Shown: positions 26,491 to 38,845 of the stretch, piece after piece
Layout of the letters: every line of letters begins with the position of its first letter
Position numbering within the stretch: the first letter of the stretch is position 1
Assembly (NCBI RefSeq): GCF_017912535.1
Contig: NZ_JAERQK010000002.1
Span: 186,001 to 250,000 of the forward strand
Direction of reading: 5' to 3'
Length of the DNA stretch: 64,000 nt
Source of the DNA: Motiliproteus sediminis
GTDB taxonomy: Bacteria > Pseudomonadota > Gammaproteobacteria > Pseudomonadales > Balneatricaceae
Program-made: the position numbers and the translations under genes
The notes under the pieces: model-generated
Databases searched by the model: none
What the model was told of the DNA's origin: nothing
Seen by the model: only the letters and a program-made list of their open reading frames with translations

Positions 26491-27144
26491 ATGGCGCTCG
26501 TCATAGTCGACCACGGTTATCGGATTCAGACGCCGGTGAAATTTTCTCGCCGCGGTGTCGAGGGTATGACGCAGCTGCAGCGCGCACGCACCCTGCCACC
26601 CAATGACCGCCGGGTAAACGCGCCGGATTACGACAACCGCCCCAGCGGCCATGAGACTCCCGTCGCTCGCCAGGCTCGCCAGGCCTACAACCAGACCGCC
26701 AAACTGACCGAACCAGGCCAGACCCGCCGGCGAATTACCGTCGCCAAGGTGATGACCGCCCCGGTTTACACCATCAAGCAAGGGGTGAGCCTCGACGAGG
26801 CCTGGGCACAGATGCAGGAGCACCGGGTACACCAACTGGCGGTGGTCAACGACGACGGCATGCTGTTCGGGTTACTGTCAGACCGGGACCTGCTGACCCG
26901 CACCAGCCCACTGGCGCAAACCGGGCCGGTCTCCAACGCAGCCGACATTGAGGGCTGTTACCAGACCCAGCTGATCGTGGCCACACCGGACACCGAAGCA
27001 CGGCTGGTGGCTCTGGTGCTGCTGGAAAAACACACCAACGCGGTGCCGGTTCTATCGGATGCCGGAGAGCTGGTCGGCATCGTCACCCGCAGCGACCTGC
27101 TCCACCTGATCGGCAACGATCCAGACTTCGAAAACTGGGCCTAA
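26491..27144 (+). CDS. CBS-domain pair protein with an 80-residue N-terminal extension
   Basis: A 217-residue protein. Residues about 1-80 are a basic, proline-containing, probably disordered segment (with repeated PxxARQ-type sequence); residues 84-215 are two CBS domains (VMTAPVYTIKQ..SLDEAW and a second ending IVTRSDLLHLIG). CBS pairs bind adenosine nucleotides and act as energy or nucleotide sensors. No attached enzyme or channel domain. Its last four bases overlap the convergent DUF4126 gene. Function unknown beyond sensing. Confidence 0.87.
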   Translation: MALVIVDHGYRIQTPVKFSRRGVEGMTQLQRARTLPPNDRRVNAPDYDNRPSGHETPVARQARQAYNQTAKLTEPGQTRRRITVAKVMTAPVYTIKQGVSLDEAWAQMQEHRVHQLAVVNDDGMLFGLLSDRDLLTRTSPLAQTGPVSNAADIEGCYQTQLIVATPDTEARLVALVLLEKHTNAVPVLSDAGELVGIVTRSDLLHLIGNDPDFENWA

Positions 27145-27794
27145 CTGCCGGGAGGAAGCTGCCGGGGCGCTGACTGCGCAGCCTCTTTATCACCACCAAA
27201 CAAGCGCCACAGAAAGCCAAACACCCGCTTGATACCACGCAGCACCTTGGGCAACAGCCACGCCAGCAGTATCAGGAAGAGCACCAACGCCGCCAGAAAC
27301 CAGTAGGGGTGATTCAGCGCAGCCCAGACACCGGCAAATACCGCCACATCTTCACTCACTGATGCGGTCCAGTTAGTAACCGGTTCCGGCGAGGTGTTGA
27401 TCATCACCCGCCCCCCCGCCTTGAGCGCATGTGAACCCGCTGCCAAGCTACCACCCACCAGTGCCGCGGCCACCTCTACCGCCATATTGACGTCGCCAAC
27501 CGCACCCGCAGCCAGCGCTGCGCCGGCGGGTATCCGCACAAAAGTGTGCAAGGTGTCCCAACCGGTATCCACTCCCGGTACCTTGTCGGCAAAAAACTCC
27601 ACCGCGTACATCAGCCCCGCCGCCATGATCACCAGCGGGTCGCCCACCACCTCCAGCCCCGGTGGCAACTGGATATGCCCCATGTTGGAGAGCACTCCCA
27701 GAGTGAGCAGACAGGCATAGAGGTTGATGCCACTAGCCCAACCGACCCCCATGGTCAGCGCAATGGTGGCGATAATCTGATCAAGATGTTCCAT
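27141..27794 (-). CDS. DUF4126 membrane protein
   Basis: A 217-residue protein with an N-terminal helix (IATIALTMGVGWASGINLYACLLTLG), further hydrophobic segments and a strongly hydrophobic helix near the C-terminus (YWFLAALVLFLILLAWLLP), followed by a basic tail. The GWASGINLY sequence and the GDPLVIMAAGLMYAVEFFADKVPGVDTGWD segment match the DUF4126 family, which has no assigned function. It is convergent with the CBS gene. Confidence 0.83.
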   Translation of the reverse strand: MEHLDQIIATIALTMGVGWASGINLYACLLTLGVLSNMGHIQLPPGLEVVGDPLVIMAAGLMYAVEFFADKVPGVDTGWDTLHTFVRIPAGAALAAGAVGDVNMAVEVAAALVGGSLAAGSHALKAGGRVMINTSPEPVTNWTASVSEDVAVFAGVWAALNHPYWFLAALVLFLILLAWLLPKVLRGIKRVFGFLWRLFGGDKEAAQSAPRQLPPGS

Positions 27795-27908
27795 GGTGCG
27801 ACTCCTGCAGGGGAGCGATAACGGGCGACTGGAGCGCAGCGCGACCGCAGGCCAATGATGAAGGGATTATAGACTTCGAACCCGGAGGGTCGGGAAAGTG
27901 CCCAGAGG

Positions 27909-28118
27909 CTATCCGGAGCGACGCTCCAGGGTGCAGCTCTGCAGATAACTGTCGAACAGGATTACCGCCTCACCGCATTCCAGCTGCCGCCGCACCTGGG
28001 CCACCTTGTCGTCAAGGCTGTAGTCCTGGTGGCCGTAGTCGGTACCTTCGCGGGTAACGAACTCCTCAATCAGCCCATCGAGCGCCTCGGGACTGAGCTC
28101 ACGCCAGGGAATCTCCAT
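27909..28118 (-). CDS. yheU: YheU family (UPF0270) small protein
   Basis: A 69-residue acidic protein beginning [20 protein letters not shown] and containing [17 protein letters not shown], the signature of the YheU family (about 72 residues in E. coli). Function unknown. The start ATG at 28118 is set by a GGAGGG that overlaps the last codons of ligA, so the gene is translationally coupled to ligA; the longer frame upstream lies inside ligA and is rejected. Confidence 0.88.
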   Translation of the reverse strand: MEIPWRELSPEALDGLIEEFVTREGTDYGHQDYSLDDKVAQVRRQLECGEAVILFDSYLQSCTLERRSG

Positions 28119-28120
28119 GA

Positions 28121-31917
<3,797 letters not shown>

Positions 31918-31968
31918 AATTAACCCGCCACGTTTCGTCCATCAGTCAGCGCCCGCTCGCCGGCGCGG

Positions 31969-32457
31969 TTAAGCTTTGTCGTTGTCGTGCAACAGTTTTT
32001 GCAGCCGCTCGCGGTCTACGGCGCTTTTGTTGACCGCGCCGGATTTGGATCGACTACGGCTACGGCTAACCGCTACCACCACCAGACCACCAATCACCAG
32101 CAGCGCCACCGGACCGTACCACAACAACGCGGTGCTGCTGTCATTGCGCGGACGGTAGTTAACAAAATCGCCATAGCGGGCCACCATGAATTCGACCACG
32201 CTTTCAGTCGATTCGCCCTGCTGGACCATTTCGTAGATCTTTTCCCGCATATCTTTGGCAATGGGCGCATTGGAATCAGCCAGATTCTGGTTCTGACACT
32301 TGGGGCAGCGCAGCTCCGCTGTCAGCACCTTGAACTGTTCGCGCATCGCCTCGTCACGAAACTCATACGCTTCAATCGCCGCTGACGCCACCGTTGACCC
32401 CAGCCCGAGGGTCAGCAGAAGCAGCGTCTGCAGCACCAGGTTGACACGCTGTTTCAT
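31969..32457 (-). CDS. ccmH: Cytochrome c maturation protein CcmH
   Basis: A 162-residue protein with signal peptide, a redox CPKC motif (Cys52, Cys55; LRCPKCQNQNLADSNAPIA) and a C-terminal membrane helix near residue 115. CcmH handles reduction of apocytochrome c for haem attachment. Its ATG overlaps the ccmD stop by four bases (ATGA), although ccmE, ccmF and ccmG normally lie between. Length matches a short CcmH without the fused CcmI TPR part, and no ccmI follows. Confidence 0.94.
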   Translation of the reverse strand: MKQRVNLVLQTLLLLTLGLGSTVASAAIEAYEFRDEAMREQFKVLTAELRCPKCQNQNLADSNAPIAKDMREKIYEMVQQGESTESVVEFMVARYGDFVNYRPRNDSSTALLWYGPVALLVIGGLVVVAVSRSRSRSKSGAVNKSAVDRERLQKLLHDNDKA

Positions 32458-32654
32458 GGGCGAGATCCCTCCTGTTCGGCCATCTGCCGTTCACGACGCA
32501 GGCGCCGACCTTGTTGATTGAAGAAGTTCCGGGATTTCAGCAGTGGGCTGATAATGTTGAAACTTAAAATTGTGATGGCAATACCGTAGCAGAGCCAGAC
32601 ATAGAGCCCATGGCCGCCCATGGCGATAAAGTCAGAGAAACTGTCGAAATACAT
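32454..32654 (-). CDS. ccmD: Haem exporter accessory protein CcmD
   Basis: A 66-residue single-helix protein (MGGHGLYVWLCYGIAITIL) with a basic cytoplasmic tail. CcmD stabilises the CcmABC-CcmE complex and releases holo-CcmE. Its start overlaps the ccmC stop and its stop overlaps the ccmH start, so the local arrangement is tight. Confidence 0.88.
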   Translation of the reverse strand: MYFDSFSDFIAMGGHGLYVWLCYGIAITILSFNIISPLLKSRNFFNQQGRRLRRERQMAEQEGSRP

Positions 32655-33409
32655 CAGCGCGCCTCCACCAGATCACGGACCCAACCACTGCGCTTTTCGC
32701 GCTCCAAAATCTCCGCCCGAGTGCGCAACATCAAACTGACCGCAAAGAAACAGTAGAACCCGATCACCATTATCAGCAGCGGTATCCACATATCCGCTGG
32801 CATCGCCGGCTTTTCAGTAACCTTGAAGGTCGACGTCTGGTGCAGGGTGTTCCACCACTCCACCGAGTACTTGATGATGGGAATATTAACCACCCCGACC
32901 AGCGATAGCACCGCCCCGGCTTTACCGGCGTTGATCTCGTTGTCGATGGCATGATGCAGCGAATAGACGCCAATAAACAGGAACAACAGGATCAACATCG
33001 ACGTCAGGCGCGCATCCCATACCCACCAGGTCCCCCAGGTCGGCTTGCCCCAGATAGCGCCGGTGGCCAGTGCCAGAACCGCCAGCGTTGCGCCCAGCGG
33101 AGCGCAGCTTTTGGCCACCATATCCGCCACCTTCATCTTCCAGATCAGGCTGATCGCTCCCGCTACCGCCATCAGCATGTAGCAGGACTGGGCCAGTACC
33201 GCCGACGGCACATGGACGTAGATGATGCGGAAACTATTACCTTGCTGATAGTCTTCAGGCGCAAACGCCAGTCCCCAGACGGCACCGACAACCAGCAGCA
33301 GCGCGGCCACAATCGCAAAACCGGGTAGCAGTTTACCGGTTATCTCGTAGCACCAGCGGGGAGATCCCAGCTGATAGAACCACTTGGGCATTTTCCAAGA
33401 TTTCGCCAT
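32654..33409 (-). CDS. ccmC: Haem handling protein CcmC
   Basis: A 251-residue six-helix inner-membrane protein with the tryptophan-rich haem motif WGTWWVWDARLT near residues 124-135 and flanking histidines. CcmC presents haem to CcmE in the periplasm. Length is normal. The start at 33409 is 10 bases after the ccmB stop. Confidence 0.96.
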   Translation of the reverse strand: MAKSWKMPKWFYQLGSPRWCYEITGKLLPGFAIVAALLLVVGAVWGLAFAPEDYQQGNSFRIIYVHVPSAVLAQSCYMLMAVAGAISLIWKMKVADMVAKSCAPLGATLAVLALATGAIWGKPTWGTWWVWDARLTSMLILLFLFIGVYSLHHAIDNEINAGKAGAVLSLVGVVNIPIIKYSVEWWNTLHQTSTFKVTEKPAMPADMWIPLLIMVIGFYCFFAVSLMLRTRAEILEREKRSGWVRDLVEAR

Positions 33410-33419
33410 GAATTCGCTC

Positions 33420-34118
33420 TTAATTGCTCACACTGATTCGAAGACCCGCAGCCACCGCCAACGGGGTTAACACCACACCCAAGGCCAGTATAGCGCCGAG
33501 TATCGCCAGATAGCCGCCGATGGGCAAACCTGTAGACGCCGCCTGTACCGCCCCGGTTCCAAAAATAAGCACCGGGATATAGAGCGGCAGCACCAGCAAG
33601 GTGATCAACACCCCGCCCTTACGCAACCCGACCGTCAGTGCGGCGCCAATGGCTCCGATGAGGCTGAGAGTCGGAGTTCCCAGCAGCAGACTGAAAATCA
33701 GCGCCGACATCCCTTCGCCCGGCAGATACAACATTACTCCCAACAGCGGCGCCAAAATCGTCAACGGCAACCCGCTGACAGTCCAGTGAGCGACAACCTT
33801 GGCCAGCACCAGCAACGCCAGTGGCTGTGGGCTGAGTAACATCTGCTCCAGCGAACCATCATCAAAATCGGAACGAAACAGGCTATCCATCGACAGCAAC
33901 GTCGCCAACAGGGCCGCCACCCAGACCACTCCGGCTGCCACTTGCGACAGAAATTCAGGCTCGGGACTGACCCCCAACGGGAACAGCGTCGCCACCATCA
34001 GGAAAAACATCAACGGACTGATCAGATCGTTGCGGCGCCGGTAAGCCAGCAGCAGGTCGCGCCTGAGGGTAATCCAGAACACTCGGGTAAGGGAGATATC
34101 CACGCTGGGTTCGCTCAT
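33420..34118 (-). CDS. ccmB: Haem exporter protein CcmB
   Basis: A 232-residue membrane permease with six helices (typical of CcmB, about 220-225 residues) containing the DGSLEQMLLSP and MLSPQPL-type sequence seen in the family. It pairs with CcmA. Its start overlaps the ccmA stop by four bases (ATGA). Confidence 0.95.
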   Translation of the reverse strand: MSEPSVDISLTRVFWITLRRDLLLAYRRRNDLISPLMFFLMVATLFPLGVSPEPEFLSQVAAGVVWVAALLATLLSMDSLFRSDFDDGSLEQMLLSPQPLALLVLAKVVAHWTVSGLPLTILAPLLGVMLYLPGEGMSALIFSLLLGTPTLSLIGAIGAALTVGLRKGGVLITLLVLPLYIPVLIFGTGAVQAASTGLPIGGYLAILGAILALGVVLTPLAVAAGLRISVSN

Positions 34119-34750
34119 CTAGGTATCTCCCCGCCCAGAGCGAGCTGGCGCACGTTATCCCGAATAGCGAGCTCGTGGTGAGTGGTGAGAATCACACTGC
34201 CGCCCTTGGCGGCATGCGCCGCGATCAACGCTTCTTTTTCAGCGACGCCGCGCTTGTCAATGGCAGTAAAGGGTTCATCCAGCACCCACAGGGGCGCTTC
34301 ACTGAAGTACAACCGTGCCAAGCTGACCCGGCGATTCTGGCCCGCAGACAACGAGTGGCAGGGAACATCCTCATAACCACGCAGCCCCACCTTGGCGAGG
34401 GCTTCGTGAACACCTTCGATCCGGGTCAATGGATGCACCGCGCAGTACCAGCGCAGGTTCTCTTCGGCGGTGAGCGTTGCCTTGACCCCCGGCAAGTGAC
34501 CGAAGTAGAGCATGGACGCACGGAAGTCGTCGCGCACATCACTCATCGGCTCGCCCTTCCAGCTCAACTCCCCTTCAAATGCGGTGGAGAGCCCCGCCAG
34601 AATCCGAAGCAAAGTGGTCTTGCCGCTGCCGTTAGGTCCTTCGACCTGCAGTATTTCACCGGCATTCAAGGTAAAGCTGAGCTGCTCGAACAACACCCGT
34701 TCGTCTCGCTCGCAGAACAGGTTGTTCGCCTCTAACAGGGGTGTCGACAA
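34115..34750 (-). CDS. ccmA: Haem exporter ATP-binding protein CcmA
   Basis: About 211 residues, first gene of the ccm unit. ABC ATPase with Walker A GPNGSGKTTLL, signature LSAGQNRRVSLARL and Walker B LWVLDEP. It energises holo-CcmE release together with CcmB. No ATG fits; I use TTG at 34750, with AAGGG 10 bases upstream, because family members start at LLEA.NL. A TTG at 34810 would give a 20-residue unconserved extension. Confidence 0.93.
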   Translation of the reverse strand: MSTPLLEANNLFCERDERVLFEQLSFTLNAGEILQVEGPNGSGKTTLLRILAGLSTAFEGELSWKGEPMSDVRDDFRASMLYFGHLPGVKATLTAEENLRWYCAVHPLTRIEGVHEALAKVGLRGYEDVPCHSLSAGQNRRVSLARLYFSEAPLWVLDEPFTAIDKRGVAEKEALIAAHAAKGGSVILTTHHELAIRDNVRQLALGGEIPR

Positions 34751-34896
34751 AACCGGGGGCCCTTGTTCGCATTCGCAAATGGAGATGGCTACGCTTTCTT
34801 CGTGCCGCAAATCAGCGCATTATACGGGGAATTGGACCGTGACAGAACCCTGAAACCGGCAGGTCGCGCCGCCTTTCAGGTCACCGGAGTGGCCTC
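34751..34896. other. Divergent intergenic region ccmA / fliK-like
   Basis: About 150 bases that must contain the start signals for both divergent units. No strong sigma-54 or sigma-28 motif was seen. Confidence 0.35.
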
Positions 34897-36858
34897 TTGA
34901 TCGAGCAACTGAACGTCACCAATGTACAAAAACTGAGCGCCGAGCTGACCACCGGCTTCGATCGGCTGCAAGCGTTGATGCAGATCGGCGAAAGCCGCAG
35001 CGCACAGGTCGTGAGTGTGGTTTCGCAGCCGGTGCGCGCGCAGACTCCGGCAGCCAACTCAAACCAGGCTGCCCAGACGCCCAATGCGGCCAGCGCCAGC
35101 AGCGAAAACACCCGTACGGGCGTCGCCGAGAATCGTGCCGCGGCCAGCCCTCAGAGTCAGGCAGCCGCCACCGCTTACCGCATTCGGGTACAGCTGCAAG
35201 GGCAAATACTGGATCTGGTGTCGGCCAAGCCGTTGCCCGCAGGAACCCAGGTACAGCTGACCCGTACCGGGGCCCAGAATCTGGTGATCCAAGCGCAATC
35301 ACAACCGGCTCAAAGCCCCCAGAATGCCGCCAATCCTGCCCCTGCGCCATCCACTCCGGCAGGAACCGCGCCGCCAGCTGCACCGAGCACTCCCCCGCCG
35401 GGCGCGCGCGCGCCGGCAACCAGCCCCTCAAACAGCACGGTAAGCAACACAGCAGCGGCGCCCACTCGCACGGACCCCGGCCCGCAGCGCCAAGCTGCAA
35501 CCGACACCGGCGCCGCCCGGCCCGTTGCCGGCGACAGTGGCCAAGCCAGCCGGGTGCAAACCAGCAGCCTGCAGGCGGCGCAACTACAGCAGCTGGCTGC
35601 CCTGTTACCCAAGATCGATCAGGCTGTAACCGCTCGGGTGATTCAGAATTTACCGCTCACGACGTCCGGCAACATGCCCCAGCCGCCATCATCCGCGGCT
35701 TCGACACCTGCAGCGCCGACATCGCCAGCCGTTGCATCAGCACCGGCCCAGCCCGCGCAACCCCCGCTGCGACCACAACCAACTGCGCCCGCAACAGCCG
35801 CACCGATTCGCCCAAACGCTGCATCCCAGCCGTCTCCAGCACCAAGTCCCGCCAACGGGACCACCGCAACGCCGTCAACAGCCACCGTTTCCGCCCCGCA
35901 ACGCGTCCAACTGAGTATTGGCGGGCAAACACTGGAGGTGCTGGCCCCTCGCCCCATTCCACCCGGAACAGAAGTGCGCATCAGCCGCAGTGCTGACGGC
36001 CAGGTCACCCTGCAACTGCCGGCCCCACGGGCGCTGGCGGTCGAAAGCGCACTGCGCCAGCATCTCCCCCGCCAGCAACCACCCGAAGAGTTGTTTAGTC
36101 TGCTGAATCAAGTCAGCACCAGCGCCCCGCTGCGCCAAGCCCAACCGCTGCTAATGAGCCTTATCAGCTTACTGCTGGGGCGTACCCTGACCAACCCGTC
36201 GCAGCCTGACCCGGAAGGCGTTCGCCAGCAGCTGCAGCAGGGCGGCACGCTGATGGAGGGCAAGCTGGCCCGCGGAGACACCCAAGCGCTACCCCAGGAC
36301 CAGAAAGCGCTGCTGCTGAAACTGGCCCACCAGCTCCAGCAGCCACAACCTCAAGGGCGCGAACTCCCCGCCACCCTGAGCGACCGCCTCAACCAGCTAA
36401 CCCAGCGGGCGATCAGTCGCGTGGTCACCAACCAGATCCACAGCCTTGGCCAGGCCGGCGCCAAGGACAGTGACGCAGAACCGGTGCGATCACTGGTGGT
36501 CGATCTGCCGGTGCAGGGGCAGCAAGGCCAGCACGAAAACGTTCAGCTCAAGATCACTGACCAGAGCGGGGGCGGGCGCGACGTGCCGGAACAGGAGCGG
36601 CGCTGGCAGGTAGAGCTGGCGTTTCAAATGGAGGGGCTACCGCCATTCAATGCTCTGTTGACGCTGGAGAACCAGCAGGTCAATGTGATCTGGAAAGGCG
36701 AGGCGGGCGTTCGCTCGCTGCTGCAACCCCACTTGGGAGACCTGCATACCCGTCTGCAGGCTCTGGGCCTTGATGTGGGGGTTATCGGTGTCCGGGAAGG
36801 ACGCTCTTCTGCAAACACCGGCGGGCGCGACCGCTCACTGATTGACGTAAAAACCTGA
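34897..36858 (+). CDS. FliK-family protein (second, FliK-like)
   Basis: A 653-residue protein starting at TTG 34897 (GGAG 8 bases upstream). A long Ala/Pro/Gln/Thr-rich central region, including a stretch about residues 130-330 with repeated PAP/TPA units, is followed by a C-terminal Flg_hook-like domain (about residues 560-640: VELAFQMEGLPPFNALLTLEN). Such proteins lie next to the ccm genes and a FlhB fragment in pseudomonads. A hook-length or export-substrate switching role beside the canonical FliK (56667-58421) is inferred. The next gene overlaps its stop (TGATG). Confidence 0.8.
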   Translation: MIEQLNVTNVQKLSAELTTGFDRLQALMQIGESRSAQVVSVVSQPVRAQTPAANSNQAAQTPNAASASSENTRTGVAENRAAASPQSQAAATAYRIRVQLQGQILDLVSAKPLPAGTQVQLTRTGAQNLVIQAQSQPAQSPQNAANPAPAPSTPAGTAPPAAPSTPPPGARAPATSPSNSTVSNTAAAPTRTDPGPQRQAATDTGAARPVAGDSGQASRVQTSSLQAAQLQQLAALLPKIDQAVTARVIQNLPLTTSGNMPQPPSSAASTPAAPTSPAVASAPAQPAQPPLRPQPTAPATAAPIRPNAASQPSPAPSPANGTTATPSTATVSAPQRVQLSIGGQTLEVLAPRPIPPGTEVRISRSADGQVTLQLPAPRALAVESALRQHLPRQQPPEELFSLLNQVSTSAPLRQAQPLLMSLISLLLGRTLTNPSQPDPEGVRQQLQQGGTLMEGKLARGDTQALPQDQKALLLKLAHQLQQPQPQGRELPATLSDRLNQLTQRAISRVVTNQIHSLGQAGAKDSDAEPVRSLVVDLPVQGQQGQHENVQLKITDQSGGGRDVPEQERRWQVELAFQMEGLPPFNALLTLENQQVNVIWKGEAGVRSLLQPHLGDLHTRLQALGLDVGVIGVREGRSSANTGGRDRSLIDVKT

Positions 36859-37142
36859 TGAACAGCCCTCCGCCTATCGCCGTCGCTCTCACCTACGACG
36901 AAGAGAGTCCGCCGTTCGTATCCGCCAAAGGGCGAGGCCTGATAGCAGACGAGATCCTGCGCATCGCACGGGAGCACAATATTCTGATTCATGAAGATCC
37001 GGCATTGGTGGAGGCGCTGGCACTGCTGGAGCTGGGACAGGAGATACCGGAATCGTTATTTAAAGCGATTGCCGAGGTAATCGCCTTTGCCTACAGCCTG
37101 CGTGGAGATGAGTCAGCGCCCGGACTCAAGAGAGGGGGTTGA
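36858..37142 (+). CDS. FlhB C-terminal homologue (FhlB-like)
   Basis: A 94-residue cytoplasmic protein equal to the part of FlhB after its autocleavage point (PIAVALTYDEES...GRGLIADEILRIAREHNILIHEDPALVEAL). It lacks the membrane part and the NPxH cleavage loop. FlhB2-type proteins can substitute for the FlhB C-terminal domain in export switching. It is coupled to the FliK-like gene, and together they could form an extra hook-length/specificity module. The convergent DUF2802 gene overlaps its last 30 bases. Confidence 0.88.
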   Translation: MNSPPPIAVALTYDEESPPFVSAKGRGLIADEILRIAREHNILIHEDPALVEALALLELGQEIPESLFKAIAEVIAFAYSLRGDESAPGLKRGG

Positions 37143-37532
37143 GCGCACTTCGCGATGAAGCAGCGCCATCAGCTCCGCTTCCGGACGGGCGATGCCACAA
37201 CTGGAGACCAGATCGTCCACATCGGCCCCCATCTCCATCAGCTTGGCTGCCTGGTTGTAGGCCAGCGCTCCGGGGTCACGGTTTTCGAGCTCCTGCTGTT
37301 TTTCAGCGGTGATATTGAGCTTGCGCTCAACCTGTTGAACCCGTTTACCCACTCCGACCGACGCGCTGTTCATCGCCAGAATTTCGTTGCGCAACACATT
37401 AATGAGCGCCTCATGGCGGCGCTCCTGCTCCGCAACTTTGCGCCGCAGCCCCCATACCAACAGCATCGCAGTGACAGAAATCACCGCGAACAGGGCAAAC
37501 AACAGCGGGAAAACAACAGCGCTCAGGTTCAT
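37113..37532 (-). CDS. DUF2802 membrane protein
   Basis: A 139-residue protein with one N-terminal helix (LSAVVFPLLFALFAVISVTAMLL), a coiled-coil-like middle and a C-terminal domain with LMEMGADVDDLVSSCGIARPEAELM, characteristic of DUF2802. It follows cheW at the end of the main chemotaxis operon, as in pseudomonads. ATG 37532 is preferred over an upstream in-frame start inside the cheW tail. Function unknown; neighbourhood suggests a flagellar/chemotaxis role. Confidence 0.83.
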   Translation of the reverse strand: MNLSAVVFPLLFALFAVISVTAMLLVWGLRRKVAEQERRHEALINVLRNEILAMNSASVGVGKRVQQVERKLNITAEKQQELENRDPGALAYNQAAKLMEMGADVDDLVSSCGIARPEAELMALLHREVRSTPSLESGR

Positions 37533-37543
37533 CAAGCAGCCAG

Positions 37544-38023
37544 TTACAGCATGGCGATTTCTGACCACTCATCGTCAGACATCATCTTGTCGAGCTCTAC
37601 CAAAATCAGCAGCCGGTTGTCCTTGTGACAAACCCCCTGGATAAACTTGGCGCTCTCTTCAGTACCGACATTGGGGGCTTTCTCAATTTCAGATTGATTG
37701 AGGTAAACCACTTCCGACACCGCATCGACCAGAATCCCGACCACCTGGCCGTCGACTTCAATGATGACCACGCGCGTGTTGTCCGTCACCTCGGCGGGCG
37801 GCAAGCCAAATCGCTGACGGGTGTCGATAACGGTTACCACGTTGCCGCGCAGGTTGATGATACCAAGCACGTAGGCGGGCGCACCCGGTACAGGTGCGAT
37901 CTCGCTATAACGCAGCACCTCTTGCACCTGCATCACGTTGATCCCGTACACTTCGTCATCAAGACGAAAGGTTACCCATTGCAGAACCGGATCTTCGGCA
38001 CCACCGGCCGCTTTGATATCCAT
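37544..38023 (-). CDS. cheW: CheW scaffold protein (main system)
   Basis: A 159-residue CheW with QWVTFRLDDEVYGINVMQVQEVL, APVPGAP(A)YVLG and the signature INLRGNVVTVIDTRQRFGL. ATG 38023 has GAGGA about 9 bases upstream. It couples receptors to CheA of the main flagellar operon. It is downstream of the second CheW-domain gene by about 57 bases. Confidence 0.95.
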   Translation of the reverse strand: MDIKAAGGAEDPVLQWVTFRLDDEVYGINVMQVQEVLRYSEIAPVPGAPAYVLGIINLRGNVVTVIDTRQRFGLPPAEVTDNTRVVIIEVDGQVVGILVDAVSEVVYLNQSEIEKAPNVGTEESAKFIQGVCHKDNRLLILVELDKMMSDDEWSEIAML

Positions 38024-38079
38024 GCCATTTTTCCTCAAAGGTTATCCGCGTATTACCATTTTCATCGACGCCTCTCCCG

Positions 38080-38835
38080 CTAACGGGTGCGGCTGCGGCT
38101 CTGCTCCGCCAGCAACTTGACGAAGGCCGCTACATCCATGATGGCACACATATGCTCGATCACCGTGCCCGCCAACCAGGGGCGACGACCGCGATCACTG
38201 CGCCAGTTGACCTGATGGGGCTCAAGGGTAACCGCATCGGCCACTTCATGGCACGCCAGTCCCCATTCGCTGTTTTCCATCATGACCACGTATTTCAGTC
38301 CCTCACGGGACTCGTCGCTATAGCGCTCCGGCATCACCCAGCGCGCGGTATCGATCACTTTGACTGTACCCTCGGTTTTTGAGGGCAGCAAGCCCATAAA
38401 CCAGTCCGGCTGGCCGAACAGCGGCGTTAGCTCTTCGTCCATGACCAACACCCCGCCCAACTCCACCAGCGGCACCGCCAGCAACAACCCTGACACCTTG
38501 AATAGCAGGCATTCAAAGCGCTGCTGCGCCCAGGGAGGACGCCCGTCAATCCAACTGTCTGCCTCAGGTTCTACCGCGGCCGGCGTGGTCTCGACCACCG
38601 GCGGCGAGACCGGTGCAGGCGCTACCACCGGCGGCGCCGGTTTAACCACCGGTTCGGCGGGGCGCGCTCTGATTTCAGTTTTTCGCTCGACCGGGGACTC
38701 GACCTTCGCCTCAACGGGCACTTCCTGCTCAATAGCCTGCGAAGTCGCTTCCTGCAGCAGGGTGTTCAGGTACTCCTGAACTGCCTGCTGAGGCGCCAAT
38801 GCGGTTGGTTTACTGGAACGACTCGGTGCACTCAT
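38080..38835 (-). CDS. CheW-domain protein with N-terminal proline-rich extension
   Basis: A 251-residue protein. Residues about 1-95 are a variable, proline-rich segment (APAPVSPPVVETTPAAVEP); residues about 105-250 form a CheW-like domain with lower similarity (LLFKVSGLLLAVPLVELGG, HMCAIMDVAAFVKLL). The equivalent gene sits between parA and cheW in pseudomonads and its product helps localise or build the polar chemotaxis array with ParA; that link is from family knowledge, not sequence. Confidence 0.87.
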   Translation of the reverse strand: MSAPSRSSKPTALAPQQAVQEYLNTLLQEATSQAIEQEVPVEAKVESPVERKTEIRARPAEPVVKPAPPVVAPAPVSPPVVETTPAAVEPEADSWIDGRPPWAQQRFECLLFKVSGLLLAVPLVELGGVLVMDEELTPLFGQPDWFMGLLPSKTEGTVKVIDTARWVMPERYSDESREGLKYVVMMENSEWGLACHEVADAVTLEPHQVNWRSDRGRRPWLAGTVIEHMCAIMDVAAFVKLLAEQSRSRTR

Positions 38836-38845
38836 ATCAGAGTTC

